Positions 17,699-26,738 of a DNA stretch of 54,654 nucleotides are shown piece by piece (positions within the stretch are counted from its first letter, which is position 1; each line of letters starts with the position of its first letter). The translations under genes were made by a program, and so were the position numbers. Origin of the DNA: an uncultured Duncaniella sp. Its GTDB lineage: Bacteria > Bacteroidota > Bacteroidia > Bacteroidales > Muribaculaceae. The stretch spans positions 1 to 54,654 of the forward strand of contig CAJUKP010000016.1 of NCBI GenBank assembly GCA_910587165.1. The letters are read 5' to 3'. The notes under the pieces are model-generated. The model ran no database searches. It worked only from the letters and a program-made list of their open reading frames with translations, and had not been told where the DNA came from.

Positions 17699-18575
17699 GT
17701 TCTCTGATATGTTTCTCTATTAAATATATGAACTGATAGTTTTTCAGCCCCCAGCGCGGGTAGATGAGCAAATCGGCCGGAGACTGTGAGACAAAACGTT
17801 CGATGGCTATATCCCGGCGCAGCAAGGATGCTATCTCGGCACACAGCCCGGCATATTCCCCGGGAGTGAATCGCGGGACATCGTAGAGACCAGCCTCCAC
17901 ATCGGCAGCCATACGCGTTCCTTTCAGCAGCTGAAGCTGATGTATCTTTACCGTATCGACGGGCAGATCGTTGACCCGTCTGATAGTCTCGAGCATATCC
18001 GTGCGCGTCTCTCCCGGAAGTCCCATTATGAGGTGGAGCCCCACCGGATATCCGGCCTTGGCGGTGGCCTTCACAGCCTCCACCGTATCCGCCCATGTAT
18101 GGCAGCGGTTCACAAGTCCGAGTGTACGGTCGTGTGAACTCTCCGCTCCATACTCGATCATCACCCAGGGAAGCTCGCCGAGACGGTCGAGCAGAGCGGG
18201 CGACACACAGTCGGGCCTCGTGCCTATTATCACCCCTCTCACACCATCCACCCGGCAGGCCTCCTCATAGAGGGCCATCAGGCGGTTTATGTCATCGGAA
18301 TGGGTGTTGGTGTAGGCCTGGAAATATGCCAGATAATTCATCTCCGGATATTTGCGGCCGAAAAACGCCTTGCCGCGCTCAAGCTGTGCGGTCACCCCCG
18401 GTGTCTCGCGGCAATAATCGGGCGAGAAGGAGCGGTTGTTACAATAGGTGCAACCGCCACGGCCTTTGGAGCCGTCGCGGTTCGGGCAGGAGAAACCGGC
18501 ATCCACGCCGAGTTTCTGCATCTTTCCTGTGAAATGTCCTGCAAGAAAATCTGAAAAATCACGGTGGATCTTCAT
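17685..18575 (-). CDS. TIGR01212/YhcC-family radical SAM protein
   Basis: A 296-residue protein. The cluster-binding cysteines are Cys30, Cys42 and Cys45 (C-x11-C-x2-C within FSCPNRDG then CTYCNNRSF), the spacing of the YhcC/TIGR01212 group rather than the classical CxxxCxxC. Further family marks are QAYTNTH, GTRPDC, EYGAESSHDRTLGLVNR and GLPGETRTDMLET. It should bind a 4Fe-4S cluster and S-adenosylmethionine; the substrate is not established. It overlaps aroC by 4 bases and upp by 14. Confidence 0.9.
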   Translation of the reverse strand: MKIHRDFSDFLAGHFTGKMQKLGVDAGFSCPNRDGSKGRGGCTYCNNRSFSPDYCRETPGVTAQLERGKAFFGRKYPEMNYLAYFQAYTNTHSDDINRLMALYEEACRVDGVRGVIIGTRPDCVSPALLDRLGELPWVMIEYGAESSHDRTLGLVNRCHTWADTVEAVKATAKAGYPVGLHLIMGLPGETRTDMLETIRRVNDLPVDTVKIHQLQLLKGTRMAADVEAGLYDVPRFTPGEYAGLCAEIASLLRRDIAIERFVSQSPADLLIYPRWGLKNYQFIYLIEKHIREHGNL

Positions 18576-19648
18576 AGTCTCGCAGCCCGGTTGAGCAATA
18601 AGGCATCGAGGATCACCATTGAAGCCATGGCCTCAACCACCGGCACCGCGCGGGGCACGACACACGGGTCATGCCTCCCCTTCCCCTTCAGCACGATGGC
18701 GCGTCCGCAATCGTCGATGGTCTCCACATCCTGCATCAGAGTGGCGACAGGCTTGAACGCGACGCGGAAATATATATCCTCGCCGTTCGATATGCCACCC
18801 TGTATGCCGCCGGAATTGTTGGTGGCGGTACGGGCGGGCGAGACACTCCCCGGCAGGAAGCGGTCAATGACCTCGCTGCCACGTGATGCCACTCCGGCAA
18901 ATCCCATACCGTAGTCAAACCCTTTGGCCGCGTTGATTGACATCATCGCTCCTGCCAGCGTGGCGCCGAGACGCCCGGCCACAGGATCGCCAAGACCGGG
19001 AGGACACCCTTTCACAACACAGGTCACGACACCGCCTATCGTGTCACCGGCCTTCTTCACGTCAAGCACCAGCCGCTCCATTTCCTCAGCCTTGACCGGA
19101 TCAGGGCAGCGGGTGGGATTGGCCTCGGTGAGACTGAGGTCGAGCGACCGGTAGTCCCCGTCAAGAACAATGGGTCCGATCTGCGACGTATAGGCCGTCA
19201 CGGTAATGCCGGACTGTTCGAGAGCCTGACGGGCGAACGCTCCGGCCACCACACGGGTAGCCGTCTCACGGGCACTCGAACGTCCACCTCCGCGATGGTC
19301 GCGCAGACCGTATTTGGCAGTATAGGTATAGTCGGCGTGCGACGGACGGAAAGCATGACGGATATGCTCGTAGTCAGCGCTATGCTGATTCTCATTGCGT
19401 ATCACGAACCCCACCGGACAACCAGTGGTGACACCCTCGAAGAGTCCGGACAGAATCTCGACCGTGTCACTTTCACGGCGCTGGGTAGTGATGGCACTCT
19501 GTCCGGGACGGCGGCGGTCAAGCTCAGCCTGCACACGGTCAAGGTCTATTCTCACTCCGGCCGGCATACCGTCTATCAAACCGCCTATCGCGGCTCCGTG
19601 TGACTCGCCGAATCCTGTGAAACGGAATATATGTCCAAATGTATTCAT
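18572..19648 (-). CDS. aroC: Chorismate synthase
   Basis: A 358-residue FMN-dependent enzyme of the shikimate pathway (EPSP to chorismate). Signatures: GESHG at 14-18, RRPGQSAITTQRRESD, the segment RPSHADYTYTAKYGLRDHRGGGRSSARET, and FDYGMGFAG. Length is typical. The start overlaps the ybaK stop by 4 bases and the stop overlaps the radical SAM gene by 4, so it is translated in a coupled operon. Confidence 0.97.
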   Translation of the reverse strand: MNTFGHIFRFTGFGESHGAAIGGLIDGMPAGVRIDLDRVQAELDRRRPGQSAITTQRRESDTVEILSGLFEGVTTGCPVGFVIRNENQHSADYEHIRHAFRPSHADYTYTAKYGLRDHRGGGRSSARETATRVVAGAFARQALEQSGITVTAYTSQIGPIVLDGDYRSLDLSLTEANPTRCPDPVKAEEMERLVLDVKKAGDTIGGVVTCVVKGCPPGLGDPVAGRLGATLAGAMMSINAAKGFDYGMGFAGVASRGSEVIDRFLPGSVSPARTATNNSGGIQGGISNGEDIYFRVAFKPVATLMQDVETIDDCGRAIVLKGKGRHDPCVVPRAVPVVEAMASMVILDALLLNRAARL

Positions 19649-20157
19649 TCTCGGATGTCTGTTTTATCCACCGCGATATCAGCTATGCCGGCATGACAGA
19701 AATCAATCAGATCCTGCGGTCTCAGCTTCAGCTGAAGTCCGCGCACTCCGGCGGAGACATAGATCACGTCTCCGTCTGTGGCGGTGGTATGAAAAAATGT
19801 GGGAAACGGTTTCTTCATCCCGATCGGCGAGCAGCCACCCCTGATATAACCTGTGAGCGGCAGGAGCTCCTTCATCGGGATAAGATCGGCCTTCTTGGCC
19901 CCGGCCACCTTGGCTGCCTTCTTGAGATCGACCTCCATATTGCCCGGTATGACACAGACGAAATAGCCCGACTTGTCGCCATGCAGCACGAGCGTCTTGA
20001 ACACACGCTCTATATCCTCGCCAAGCTCCTCGGCCACGTGTTCGGCCGCAAGATTATCCGGATCGACCGTATAGGGGATCAGTTCATGCTCCACCCCGGC
20101 CTTGTCGAGCAGACGCGCGGCATTTGTCTTGTCTATCTTATCTTTTGATGATTTCAT
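19645..20157 (-). CDS. ybaK: Cys-tRNA(Pro)/Cys-tRNA(Cys) deacylase, YbaK/EbsC family
   Basis: A 170-residue editing protein that hydrolyses misacylated Cys-tRNA(Pro). Family features: KTNAARLLDKAGVEHE at the N-terminus, VFKTLVLHGDKSGYFVCVIPG, the catalytic-pocket lysine region, GYIRGGCSPIGMKK and a C-terminal SAGVRGLQLKLRP. It is the first gene of the ybaK-aroC-yhcC-upp operon. Its promoter box ends only 4 bases before the ATG, so the message may be leaderless. Confidence 0.93.
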   Translation of the reverse strand: MKSSKDKIDKTNAARLLDKAGVEHELIPYTVDPDNLAAEHVAEELGEDIERVFKTLVLHGDKSGYFVCVIPGNMEVDLKKAAKVAGAKKADLIPMKELLPLTGYIRGGCSPIGMKKPFPTFFHTTATDGDVIYVSAGVRGLQLKLRPQDLIDFCHAGIADIAVDKTDIRE

Positions 20158-20161
20158 TCTG

Positions 20162-20192
20162 CAAATATATTAAATCAAAAATTCCCATGCAA
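20162..20192 (-). promoter_or_regulatory. ybaK operon promoter
   Basis: On the minus strand TTG (20192-20190), then exactly 20 bases, then TATATTTG (20169-20162), a full Bacteroidetes promoter. Only CAGA separates the box from the ATG. Confidence 0.75.
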
Positions 20193-20219
20193 TTCAATCA
20201 TCAAAAAAAGCCGGGCGGA

Positions 20220-22229
20220 TCATGACGCTCCGTAGCTGTGGAGCCCTCCGAGCAGGTAATTGACACCGAAATATGTCATCAGCACCGACAGAAACGACAA
20301 TATCAGATATATGTTGAGAAAACGGTCGGAGCGGAACACCTTGAAAGTCGTGTCGTGAAGCGGGAAAGCATAGACTATGAACGTGACCAGCGCCCAGGTC
20401 TCCTTGGGATCCCACCCCCAGTAGCGTCCCCACGAACGGTCGGCCCAGATGGCCCCGACAAATATTCCGGCTCCGAGCAGAAACAAAGCCGGATAGAGCA
20501 TCAGACGTGATATGTCGGTGCGTCCCCGGCCTGCCAGTCCGGCCGCGGAGTTGAGGGCGATGATGGCGAAAAGCGCATAGGAACACATCACGAGCATGAC
20601 ATGGAGCGAAAGGAGCCGCGATGCAAGCACCGGCACAAGCGGGCTGACGGCCGGATTGCGCGAACTCATCATGGCCACCATCATCGAGGCCCCGCTCACA
20701 AGAAGGCCCATCGGAAGCACCACCGGCATACGTCCGGCGACAGCAAGTCCGACCACTGTGGCAAACCAAGCCATAGACAGCATGGTCTCATAGCCGGTGG
20801 CGAGCGGGATATGCCCCCCGATGATCCATCTGAGAATAAGAATGTAAGTGATATAGATTCCTGTGACCGTTCCCGCGGCCACAGCTGTGCGCCTGAATCC
20901 GAGAGCTCCGGCAAATCCGCCGGCGAAAGCCACTATGGCTGCAACGAGAGGATAGCATGAACCGTTGTAGATATGCTCGGCGCGCATGACGGTCTCTGAC
21001 GGCAGACTGCCGGAGGAGACCGACGCCTGCAGTGACCTGAGTTCCTTCAGGCGGCTGTTGGCACTGTTGAACCGTCCGGCAGCTATGTCGGCGGAGACAT
21101 CCTCACGCAGACGGACCAGACTGAAATCACCATCGCCTGCAAGTCTCGGCAACCTGCCGGCCACAACTGCCGAGATGAAAGTGACTTTCTCGTCATCGGC
21201 AAGCAGATCGCGGCTCACAGCCGGTCCTCTGAGCAGCGGTTCGAGAATATACCCCTCACGGGTGAAAAGCTCGGTAAGGGCCACGCGGTCCTTGCCGACG
21301 AGCCCGCGCGCCTCCCGGCTCGTGAGTCTGATGAACGGCTCATGTTTCCACTCATCGTAATAATAGATCCATCCCGTGAGAACCTGCTCGGCCGTGAGGC
21401 CGCGGTAAGAGTCCCTGCCATGGATCTTGACACAGAATTCCCTGGCCACTGTCTGTGCCGGGCATATCCGTCCGCCCGATTCGACATACAACTCTCCAAA
21501 AGTGCGGGCGAGGGGTTTCTGGAGAGTTTTAGGTTGCGCGATGGCTATGGAGGGGAGGAGAATGAGAAGCGGAGCAGCCACTTTGCGTATCAGCGATCTG
21601 AATCGCTTTCCACGCAGGAGCACCATCACCATCGAGAGGAAGAGAAGAGCGTAGGCGGCAAACGTGACTCCGCGTCCGACTGGATCGTGGGACACCGAGA
21701 GAGTGGAACGCCCATCGCCGAGCGATGCCTGTGTGAAACGGTAGCCTTGGTAGTCGAGGATATGGTTCATGGAGATGCGCGCCTCCATGTCTCCGGCCCT
21801 GACGACACTGAAATAGTCACGCACGGCTATCGCTGACGGATGATACTCCACCCCGCAGTCGGCAAGAGATATGGCGAAAGGGAGTTTCTTGGTCTCTCCG
21901 GAGCTGAGTGTCCACTCCGTCACCTCCGGCCCTCCCGCCTCAAGTGTAATATAACCATGCTCGCCAAGGAAATGTGTTATGGCCGCTCCGGCGAGTATGA
22001 GCAGGAGCGCCAGATGAAGCATGAAAGAGCCGGAACCCATTGCCCGGCGGCGGGCAATGAGTTCGGCTGCTGATGCGATAGCCGTCACAGTCCAGAGCGA
22101 TATCATCCACGGAGAACGGTAGACAAAGCTGAGAGCGGCATCACTGCCACTGATCTTCTCGACAATGGTGGCCACCACCAGACAGATGGCGGTAAGACCG
22201 AGGAGGAGGAACGGTAGACGGCGTAACAT
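20220..22229 (-). CDS. ccsBA: Cytochrome c biogenesis protein CcsBA (ResB-CcsA fusion)
   Basis: A 669-residue multi-spanning membrane protein of system II cytochrome c maturation, exporting haem and attaching it to CxxCH motifs. The N-terminal part has hydrophobic helices and a periplasmic ResB-like domain; the C-terminal part is CcsA, with the tryptophan-rich haem-binding WWD segment RYWGWDPKETWALVTF and flanking helices with conserved histidines. The two are fused, as usual in Bacteroidetes. It lies 33 bases after the di-haem protein gene on the same strand, so the haem-attachment factor travels with a client. Confidence 0.93.
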   Translation of the reverse strand: MLRRLPFLLLGLTAICLVVATIVEKISGSDAALSFVYRSPWMISLWTVTAIASAAELIARRRAMGSGSFMLHLALLLILAGAAITHFLGEHGYITLEAGGPEVTEWTLSSGETKKLPFAISLADCGVEYHPSAIAVRDYFSVVRAGDMEARISMNHILDYQGYRFTQASLGDGRSTLSVSHDPVGRGVTFAAYALLFLSMVMVLLRGKRFRSLIRKVAAPLLILLPSIAIAQPKTLQKPLARTFGELYVESGGRICPAQTVAREFCVKIHGRDSYRGLTAEQVLTGWIYYYDEWKHEPFIRLTSREARGLVGKDRVALTELFTREGYILEPLLRGPAVSRDLLADDEKVTFISAVVAGRLPRLAGDGDFSLVRLREDVSADIAAGRFNSANSRLKELRSLQASVSSGSLPSETVMRAEHIYNGSCYPLVAAIVAFAGGFAGALGFRRTAVAAGTVTGIYITYILILRWIIGGHIPLATGYETMLSMAWFATVVGLAVAGRMPVVLPMGLLVSGASMMVAMMSSRNPAVSPLVPVLASRLLSLHVMLVMCSYALFAIIALNSAAGLAGRGRTDISRLMLYPALFLLGAGIFVGAIWADRSWGRYWGWDPKETWALVTFIVYAFPLHDTTFKVFRSDRFLNIYLILSFLSVLMTYFGVNYLLGGLHSYGAS

Positions 22230-22262
22230 GAGAACAATATATAAAATACCTAATTGGAAAAA

Positions 22263-23921
22263 TCAGATGGCGTCGACAAATTTCACGATGGCATCACGGT
22301 CGGCCTTCGGCAGCGCACGGAATTTCTCCACGCTGTAACGGGCGTCGCTCTCCGGCGAATAACCGTGCCACATGATGGCTTCCATGGCATTACGGGCGCG
22401 GCAGTCATGCAGACGGTCAGCTCCCGGCGAACCGGTGACACGCTGATGGAGTCCGCGGGCCCAGAGAGGAGCCGTGCGGCACCAGCCGGTGCGGATATCA
22501 TTGGCCATGTGGAGCTTGTGCTGCACCATATCGGTGTAAGGCCATATCTTCTGATGGGGATAACGGGGCAGCTCGCTCCCTTTGAAGAAGTTGGCAGGAT
22601 CGCGAAGCTCATCATCACCGGTGGTCCACGACGGACGGTGGCAGTAGGCGCATCCGATCTCCTCAAACTTCTCCTTACCCTTCCTCACGTCAGGATCGTC
22701 GATGTCTCTCACCGCCGGAATGGCAAGGCCGCGGTGCCACACCATGAGATCGGTATACTCATCATCGGTCATCTCGGCAGGAAGATCCTTTGCGTTCAGA
22801 TACGCGAGGATACGGGTCTCCATATCACCCTCCCACCATTCCGGATGCTTCTTCTCAGGGTCGATCTTCGACAGGTAGCCGTCAAATCCGGCCTGAATCT
22901 CGGGATCCTTTGCCGAATAGCGTGCCCAGCTTCCGGCGGCATCCATGTAATGATAGCGGCGGTCAGAGCGGGTCACATTGGTGATGTTCCAGATAGCGTT
23001 GGCTCCGGCGGCATCCTGCAGCGGGCCGCGTGAGAGGGCGTAGGTGAAGCGGCGGGGATATTTCGTGCCGTCACCCTGGAGAGAGTTGCTGTACTGGCTC
23101 ACCCAATCGCCATTGGCAAAGAATGCCGGATTCAGACCGTTGGGCAACAGTCCGTCAGCCTCCTCCTTGCGATATTGCGCCAAGAGGTCGGCATCGTCAA
23201 TGGCATCGAGCAGTCCGGACCCGTATATACCTATCGTGCTCTCGAGTTTCACCTCGTATGGCTCATTGATCTCGAATCCCTGCCGGTAGGCATAGACAGC
23301 ATCCTTGGGCATTGTCACCTCGGGATAGATAAGATCGTATGTTTCCCCGTCAGGAAACTTATTTCCCCACTCATCGGTGGCGTTGAGCCACTTCACGGTG
23401 ATCCGGCTCTCGTCCACCGGGGCCTTGAACGGCGCCACGGCGTGGCTCTGGGGCATTCCCGCCAGCCAGCTCACGTAGGCATCGGTTTCAGGGTTGTAGA
23501 CCACAAGCAGGCATCCGTTGCCTATCTCGTCAGTCGAGAAACGGCCTTCCGGAACCCTCTGTCCGTGACTATAGTTGGGATGGCAATGCATACATGACGA
23601 GCGGATATAAGCCGGCCCGAGTCCCGAACGGACACCTGTGGCATTGGTCATGAACGGCTTCTCGAAAAGAGCCTCTCCGTTCTTGAACTGCCTGTACATC
23701 CCGGCATTTTCCACGGCGGGCGACGGCTGCTCGAGCGCGTTGGCTGTTGTCAGGAAAGATGTGCCCAGCTCTCCACCGGCATAATACCATTCCGGCATAT
23801 CGTCGCCGGGGTCATTGCCGGCCTCATCCTTGATCTCATCGTCGGAACATGACACCAGTGCGGGTATCACGAACCACATTCCGAGCAGTTGCAGATAGTT
23901 GGCTTTCATATTCTCCGTCAT
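22263..23921 (-). CDS. Di-haem c-type cytochrome lipoprotein (DUF1111-type oxidoreductase)
   Basis: A 552-residue protein with a lipoprotein signal ending at Cys25 (ALVSC). Two c-type haem motifs are seen: CMHCH (Cys110, Cys113, His114) and CAYCH (Cys424, Cys427, His428). The rest matches the DUF1111 di-haem family, often annotated as thiol oxidoreductase and related to MauG/cytochrome c peroxidase, including the C-terminal LWARGLHQRVTG and FMHDGRARN-like HDCRARN segments. The ATG overlaps the imelysin stop as ATGA; a second ATG at codon 5 is possible. It sits between imelysin and CcsBA, and may transfer electrons in iron uptake; this role is inferred from neighbours. Confidence 0.9.
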   Translation of the reverse strand: MTENMKANYLQLLGMWFVIPALVSCSDDEIKDEAGNDPGDDMPEWYYAGGELGTSFLTTANALEQPSPAVENAGMYRQFKNGEALFEKPFMTNATGVRSGLGPAYIRSSCMHCHPNYSHGQRVPEGRFSTDEIGNGCLLVVYNPETDAYVSWLAGMPQSHAVAPFKAPVDESRITVKWLNATDEWGNKFPDGETYDLIYPEVTMPKDAVYAYRQGFEINEPYEVKLESTIGIYGSGLLDAIDDADLLAQYRKEEADGLLPNGLNPAFFANGDWVSQYSNSLQGDGTKYPRRFTYALSRGPLQDAAGANAIWNITNVTRSDRRYHYMDAAGSWARYSAKDPEIQAGFDGYLSKIDPEKKHPEWWEGDMETRILAYLNAKDLPAEMTDDEYTDLMVWHRGLAIPAVRDIDDPDVRKGKEKFEEIGCAYCHRPSWTTGDDELRDPANFFKGSELPRYPHQKIWPYTDMVQHKLHMANDIRTGWCRTAPLWARGLHQRVTGSPGADRLHDCRARNAMEAIMWHGYSPESDARYSVEKFRALPKADRDAIVKFVDAI

Positions 23922-25075
23922 TTGCTCAACTGGTTATAGACTTCCTCGAGCACATCCACGAGGTCTGAGCCCACCACTTTCACGGCATTGTCGGCCGCAG
24001 GTTCGGTGGCATGGAGCGCGAAAGGTTCGGGAATGGCACTGATGGCCGCGATGGAGGCGTCGATGGCCTCGCGCAGTTTGTTGTCAAGCGCGGGATTGAC
24101 ACTCTTCACGTAGTCGGAGATCGAAGGATCACCGTTCACTGATCCGAAATATGAATTCTCGATCGAGCGGATATTGTCGGCGAAGTCCTCGATGGAGTTG
24201 AGGCTGTAAGGCGATTCGATATAGTTGCGGTCGTCCACGCTTGTGGCCCCGTTAGGGCGTCCTATCTTGGTGTTGCCCACCTCATCGGCTATGTCGATGC
24301 ATCCCTGCAGTATCTCCTCGGCCACTTCCTGATATGTCTTGTAGATCGACCCCGATTTCCCGGCGTTCTTCATCATGTCGCCATGATTCTTGTCCTTGTC
24401 AAGATCGGCATCGGCCAGTATCTCCTGTTTTTCCGCCGATACATTCGCGGTGCCGGCCCAGCAGGCCTCGAGACACACGCACTGGTTTCGCAGATCCTCG
24501 GTCACCATCACCAGATATTTGAGCTCCTCAGGAGCATAGTCGAGCGAATGGAGCTGAGAGGCGGTGCCGTCGGCACTGAGCTGGAACAACATATATTCTA
24601 TGGAATGGAAACCGAGAAGTCCGTAGCCGAAGTTATTGTCGAGCGAGTAGTCCGCACCTTTGCGGATAGCGTCGAGCAGACGGTCCATTGCGTCCTTGTC
24701 GAGAGGCCATGAGTCGATGTGCGGGTCAATGTTGTAGTCGGCGGCGGGTCCGAACAGGAATGCCTCGGAAAGCTCCCAGTAACGGCGCGAATCCTTCCAG
24801 GCATCGGCCGCGGCTTTCACATCATCCCGGGTGAGAGTTCCGGCCGCGTGGTGGCTCTGGATTGTCAGGCAGTTTTCGTGTAGTTTGATGGCAGCGTCGG
24901 CCATACCTTTATAGGTAGGGAGCACAGTGTGGTCCACATAGGCGGTGGCAGCCTTGGCCAAAGCTGTTTCCTTTGAGCTCATCACGTCATCTTCGGTCGA
25001 GTCGTTGTCAGAACACCCGGTGAGCGCGCCGAGTGCCAGCAGCCCCGAGAGGGCCATGCAGGTGAATTTTTTCAT
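23918..25075 (-). CDS. Imelysin-family (M75) lipoprotein
   Basis: A 385-residue lipoprotein (lipobox ending at Cys21, LGALTGC). It belongs to the imelysin/IrpA family; the hallmark GxHxxE is seen as GFHSIE (in GLLGFHSIEYMLF). Family members are periplasmic or surface iron-related proteins; peptidase activity is doubtful. The C-terminal half repeats the helical-bundle organisation. The upstream gene encodes an outer-membrane barrel (44-base gap) and the downstream gene a di-haem cytochrome (4-base overlap), a common Bacteroidetes arrangement. Confidence 0.92.
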   Translation of the reverse strand: MKKFTCMALSGLLALGALTGCSDNDSTEDDVMSSKETALAKAATAYVDHTVLPTYKGMADAAIKLHENCLTIQSHHAAGTLTRDDVKAAADAWKDSRRYWELSEAFLFGPAADYNIDPHIDSWPLDKDAMDRLLDAIRKGADYSLDNNFGYGLLGFHSIEYMLFQLSADGTASQLHSLDYAPEELKYLVMVTEDLRNQCVCLEACWAGTANVSAEKQEILADADLDKDKNHGDMMKNAGKSGSIYKTYQEVAEEILQGCIDIADEVGNTKIGRPNGATSVDDRNYIESPYSLNSIEDFADNIRSIENSYFGSVNGDPSISDYVKSVNPALDNKLREAIDASIAAISAIPEPFALHATEPAADNAVKVVGSDLVDVLEEVYNQLSK

Positions 25076-25119
25076 TGCTTATGATATTTTTTGATTGTTT
25101 TTCTGTTTCAGACTGTTTT

Positions 25120-26421
25120 CTAAAGAAACCATCCCGAATAGGCCACACCTATCGAGAGCGATGGCTCGTTGTTGTATCTTTTGTCGAGGATGCCGACCGC
25201 ATATTCCCCCTTCACCACGATGTCACGGATAGGATAATAGTTGAGACCGACGGCCACGCGTTGCCGGCCGCACCATTTCTCATCCATATCCTTTTCCATC
25301 TCATACATCGAATCATAGTAGTCGTAGCGTCCGAAAAGATACAGTTTCTTTCCTGCCGAGTGGAGAGCGCGGGAGAAACTGAAAAGGTCATATCCGGCCT
25401 CGATGCCGGTGGCAATGGCAGCCTTGGCCACCTTCTGGCGCTTTGAGGTGGAGCTCTTGGGCATGGATATGTTGAAATCAGAGATACGTTTCGAATCCGA
25501 GAGGTGTCCGTAGTCGAAATGTCCGCGGGCTATGAAGTTATGATTGTCATAGCAGAAGTCAAACGATCCTATCGTCACCGTGCCGCGCACACCGTCGTTC
25601 TTTTTCCCCTCGGTGGGATATAGCGTGTTGCGGAACGAATTGCCCACATATCCCGAAAGCGACAGCCGCAGCCCTGCCACCGAGAAATTGTCCACCCGGA
25701 AGGCTCCGGCATAACTGTTGGCTATCTTGAATTCAAACGGCGATGCCGAACCGTCGTGGATCCATCCCTGGCTCCCGAACCTCTCGCTGTCAAGACCCGG
25801 GAGGAACATTGCCTCGTAGCGCCAGGCTCCGGCCCGGCCCCACAAACTCACACCCACCTCATGCCAGGTGCATGGCATGATGGTGTTCTCACCCTCCGGG
25901 CGGTAGACTCCGAAAAATTCATTCGGCAGGTGATGGGCGTTGGTGCCGCCGACGGGTACCACAATCATACCCGCCCTGACATTGACCTGAGGCATGAATG
26001 ACTTCTGGATCCAGAACTGCTCGAGAAACACCTCGCCGCCGCGTTCTATCTCTTTCTCATATTCTCCTCCCTCCTCGTTCTCTATCTCGACGGCACTCTC
26101 CGTGCCACCGTGCTCAAACTCGATCTCCGAGCCCATGCTCCAGCCCTTGCCGAAGTCATAGCCGAGAAAAAGCACCACATGAGGCAGGTCAAACCGGCCG
26201 TGGCTCTCATTTTTGTACTGGTCCGGGGCGCTGTAACGGTGAGGCTTGTCACTATAGAAATTCCGGGTCATGACTGCCTCTCCATATCCACCCACACTCA
26301 GACGGGAAGAGCGTCCTATGGTTGTGGTGGAGTCTGCCTCCTGATGGGCCTGCACATCCACAGGCATGGTCATGGCTGCCGCCACAAGAGTGGCACCGAT
26401 AAAAAGATGTTTCATTCGCAC
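25120..26421 (-). CDS. Outer-membrane beta-barrel (porin-like) protein
   Basis: A 433-residue protein, signal peptide about 1-25 (ending VQA). The mature part shows alternating beta-strand pattern and ends in an aromatic residue-rich strand (SIGVAYSGWFL), typical of outer-membrane barrels. Segments such as GRFDLPHVVLFLGYDFGKGWSMGSEIEFEHGG are found in Bacteroidetes porin-like proteins next to imelysin genes. A region rich in Glu (about 110-130) could be a metal-binding loop. It is the first gene of the imelysin/di-haem/CcsBA operon. Substrate unknown; iron is suggested by the neighbours only. Confidence 0.75.
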   Translation of the reverse strand: MRMKHLFIGATLVAAAMTMPVDVQAHQEADSTTTIGRSSRLSVGGYGEAVMTRNFYSDKPHRYSAPDQYKNESHGRFDLPHVVLFLGYDFGKGWSMGSEIEFEHGGTESAVEIENEEGGEYEKEIERGGEVFLEQFWIQKSFMPQVNVRAGMIVVPVGGTNAHHLPNEFFGVYRPEGENTIMPCTWHEVGVSLWGRAGAWRYEAMFLPGLDSERFGSQGWIHDGSASPFEFKIANSYAGAFRVDNFSVAGLRLSLSGYVGNSFRNTLYPTEGKKNDGVRGTVTIGSFDFCYDNHNFIARGHFDYGHLSDSKRISDFNISMPKSSTSKRQKVAKAAIATGIEAGYDLFSFSRALHSAGKKLYLFGRYDYYDSMYEMEKDMDEKWCGRQRVAVGLNYYPIRDIVVKGEYAVGILDKRYNNEPSLSIGVAYSGWFL

Positions 26422-26446
26422 TGAGTTTTCTGATGATTTTCAGATG

Positions 26447-26477
26447 CAAAATTACCACCTCTCCCCCACCCCCGCAA
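26447..26477 (-). promoter_or_regulatory. Promoter of the imelysin operon
   Basis: TAATTTTG on the minus strand (26454-26447), with TTG 20 bases upstream. The leader between the box and the ATG contains TCTGA-N6-TCAGA, a short dyad that could bind a regulator; I do not claim it is a Fur site. Confidence 0.6.
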
Positions 26478-26512
26478 TCACCAAAATTTGGTAAATTTAT
26501 GTAAAAATCCAC

Positions 26513-26738
26513 CCCCTCACTACCTAAAAATCATGAGATGCCTGATTCACGCATTGTGGTCTGTCATTTTTAATGATTAATAATCTTTTCACAAAATCGA
26601 CATTATACTTATTATTTTATAATTGTTTCTTGCAAATCCAAAATACTTTTGATAAATTTACCCCATAAATAATAAATCACATAAACTCTTGTGGAAATTT
26701 AAACCAATAATATACATCCGTTTAAGAATTTATTTAAA
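26513..26738. other. AT-rich intergenic region between divergent genes
   Basis: Base composition falls sharply compared with the flanking operon. Apart from promoter motifs for the two divergent genes I see nothing in it. Confidence 0.5.
26644..26651 (+). promoter_or_regulatory. -7 box of the AT-rich secreted-protein gene
   Basis: TACTTTTG (TAnnTTTG), with TTG 18 bases upstream. It gives a leader of about 80 bases before the ATG at 26739. Confidence 0.55.

Noticed and set aside
26422..26454. TCTGA-N6-TCAGA dyad as a Fur box
   Set aside because: Too short and unlike the known consensus; only the gene content hints at iron control.
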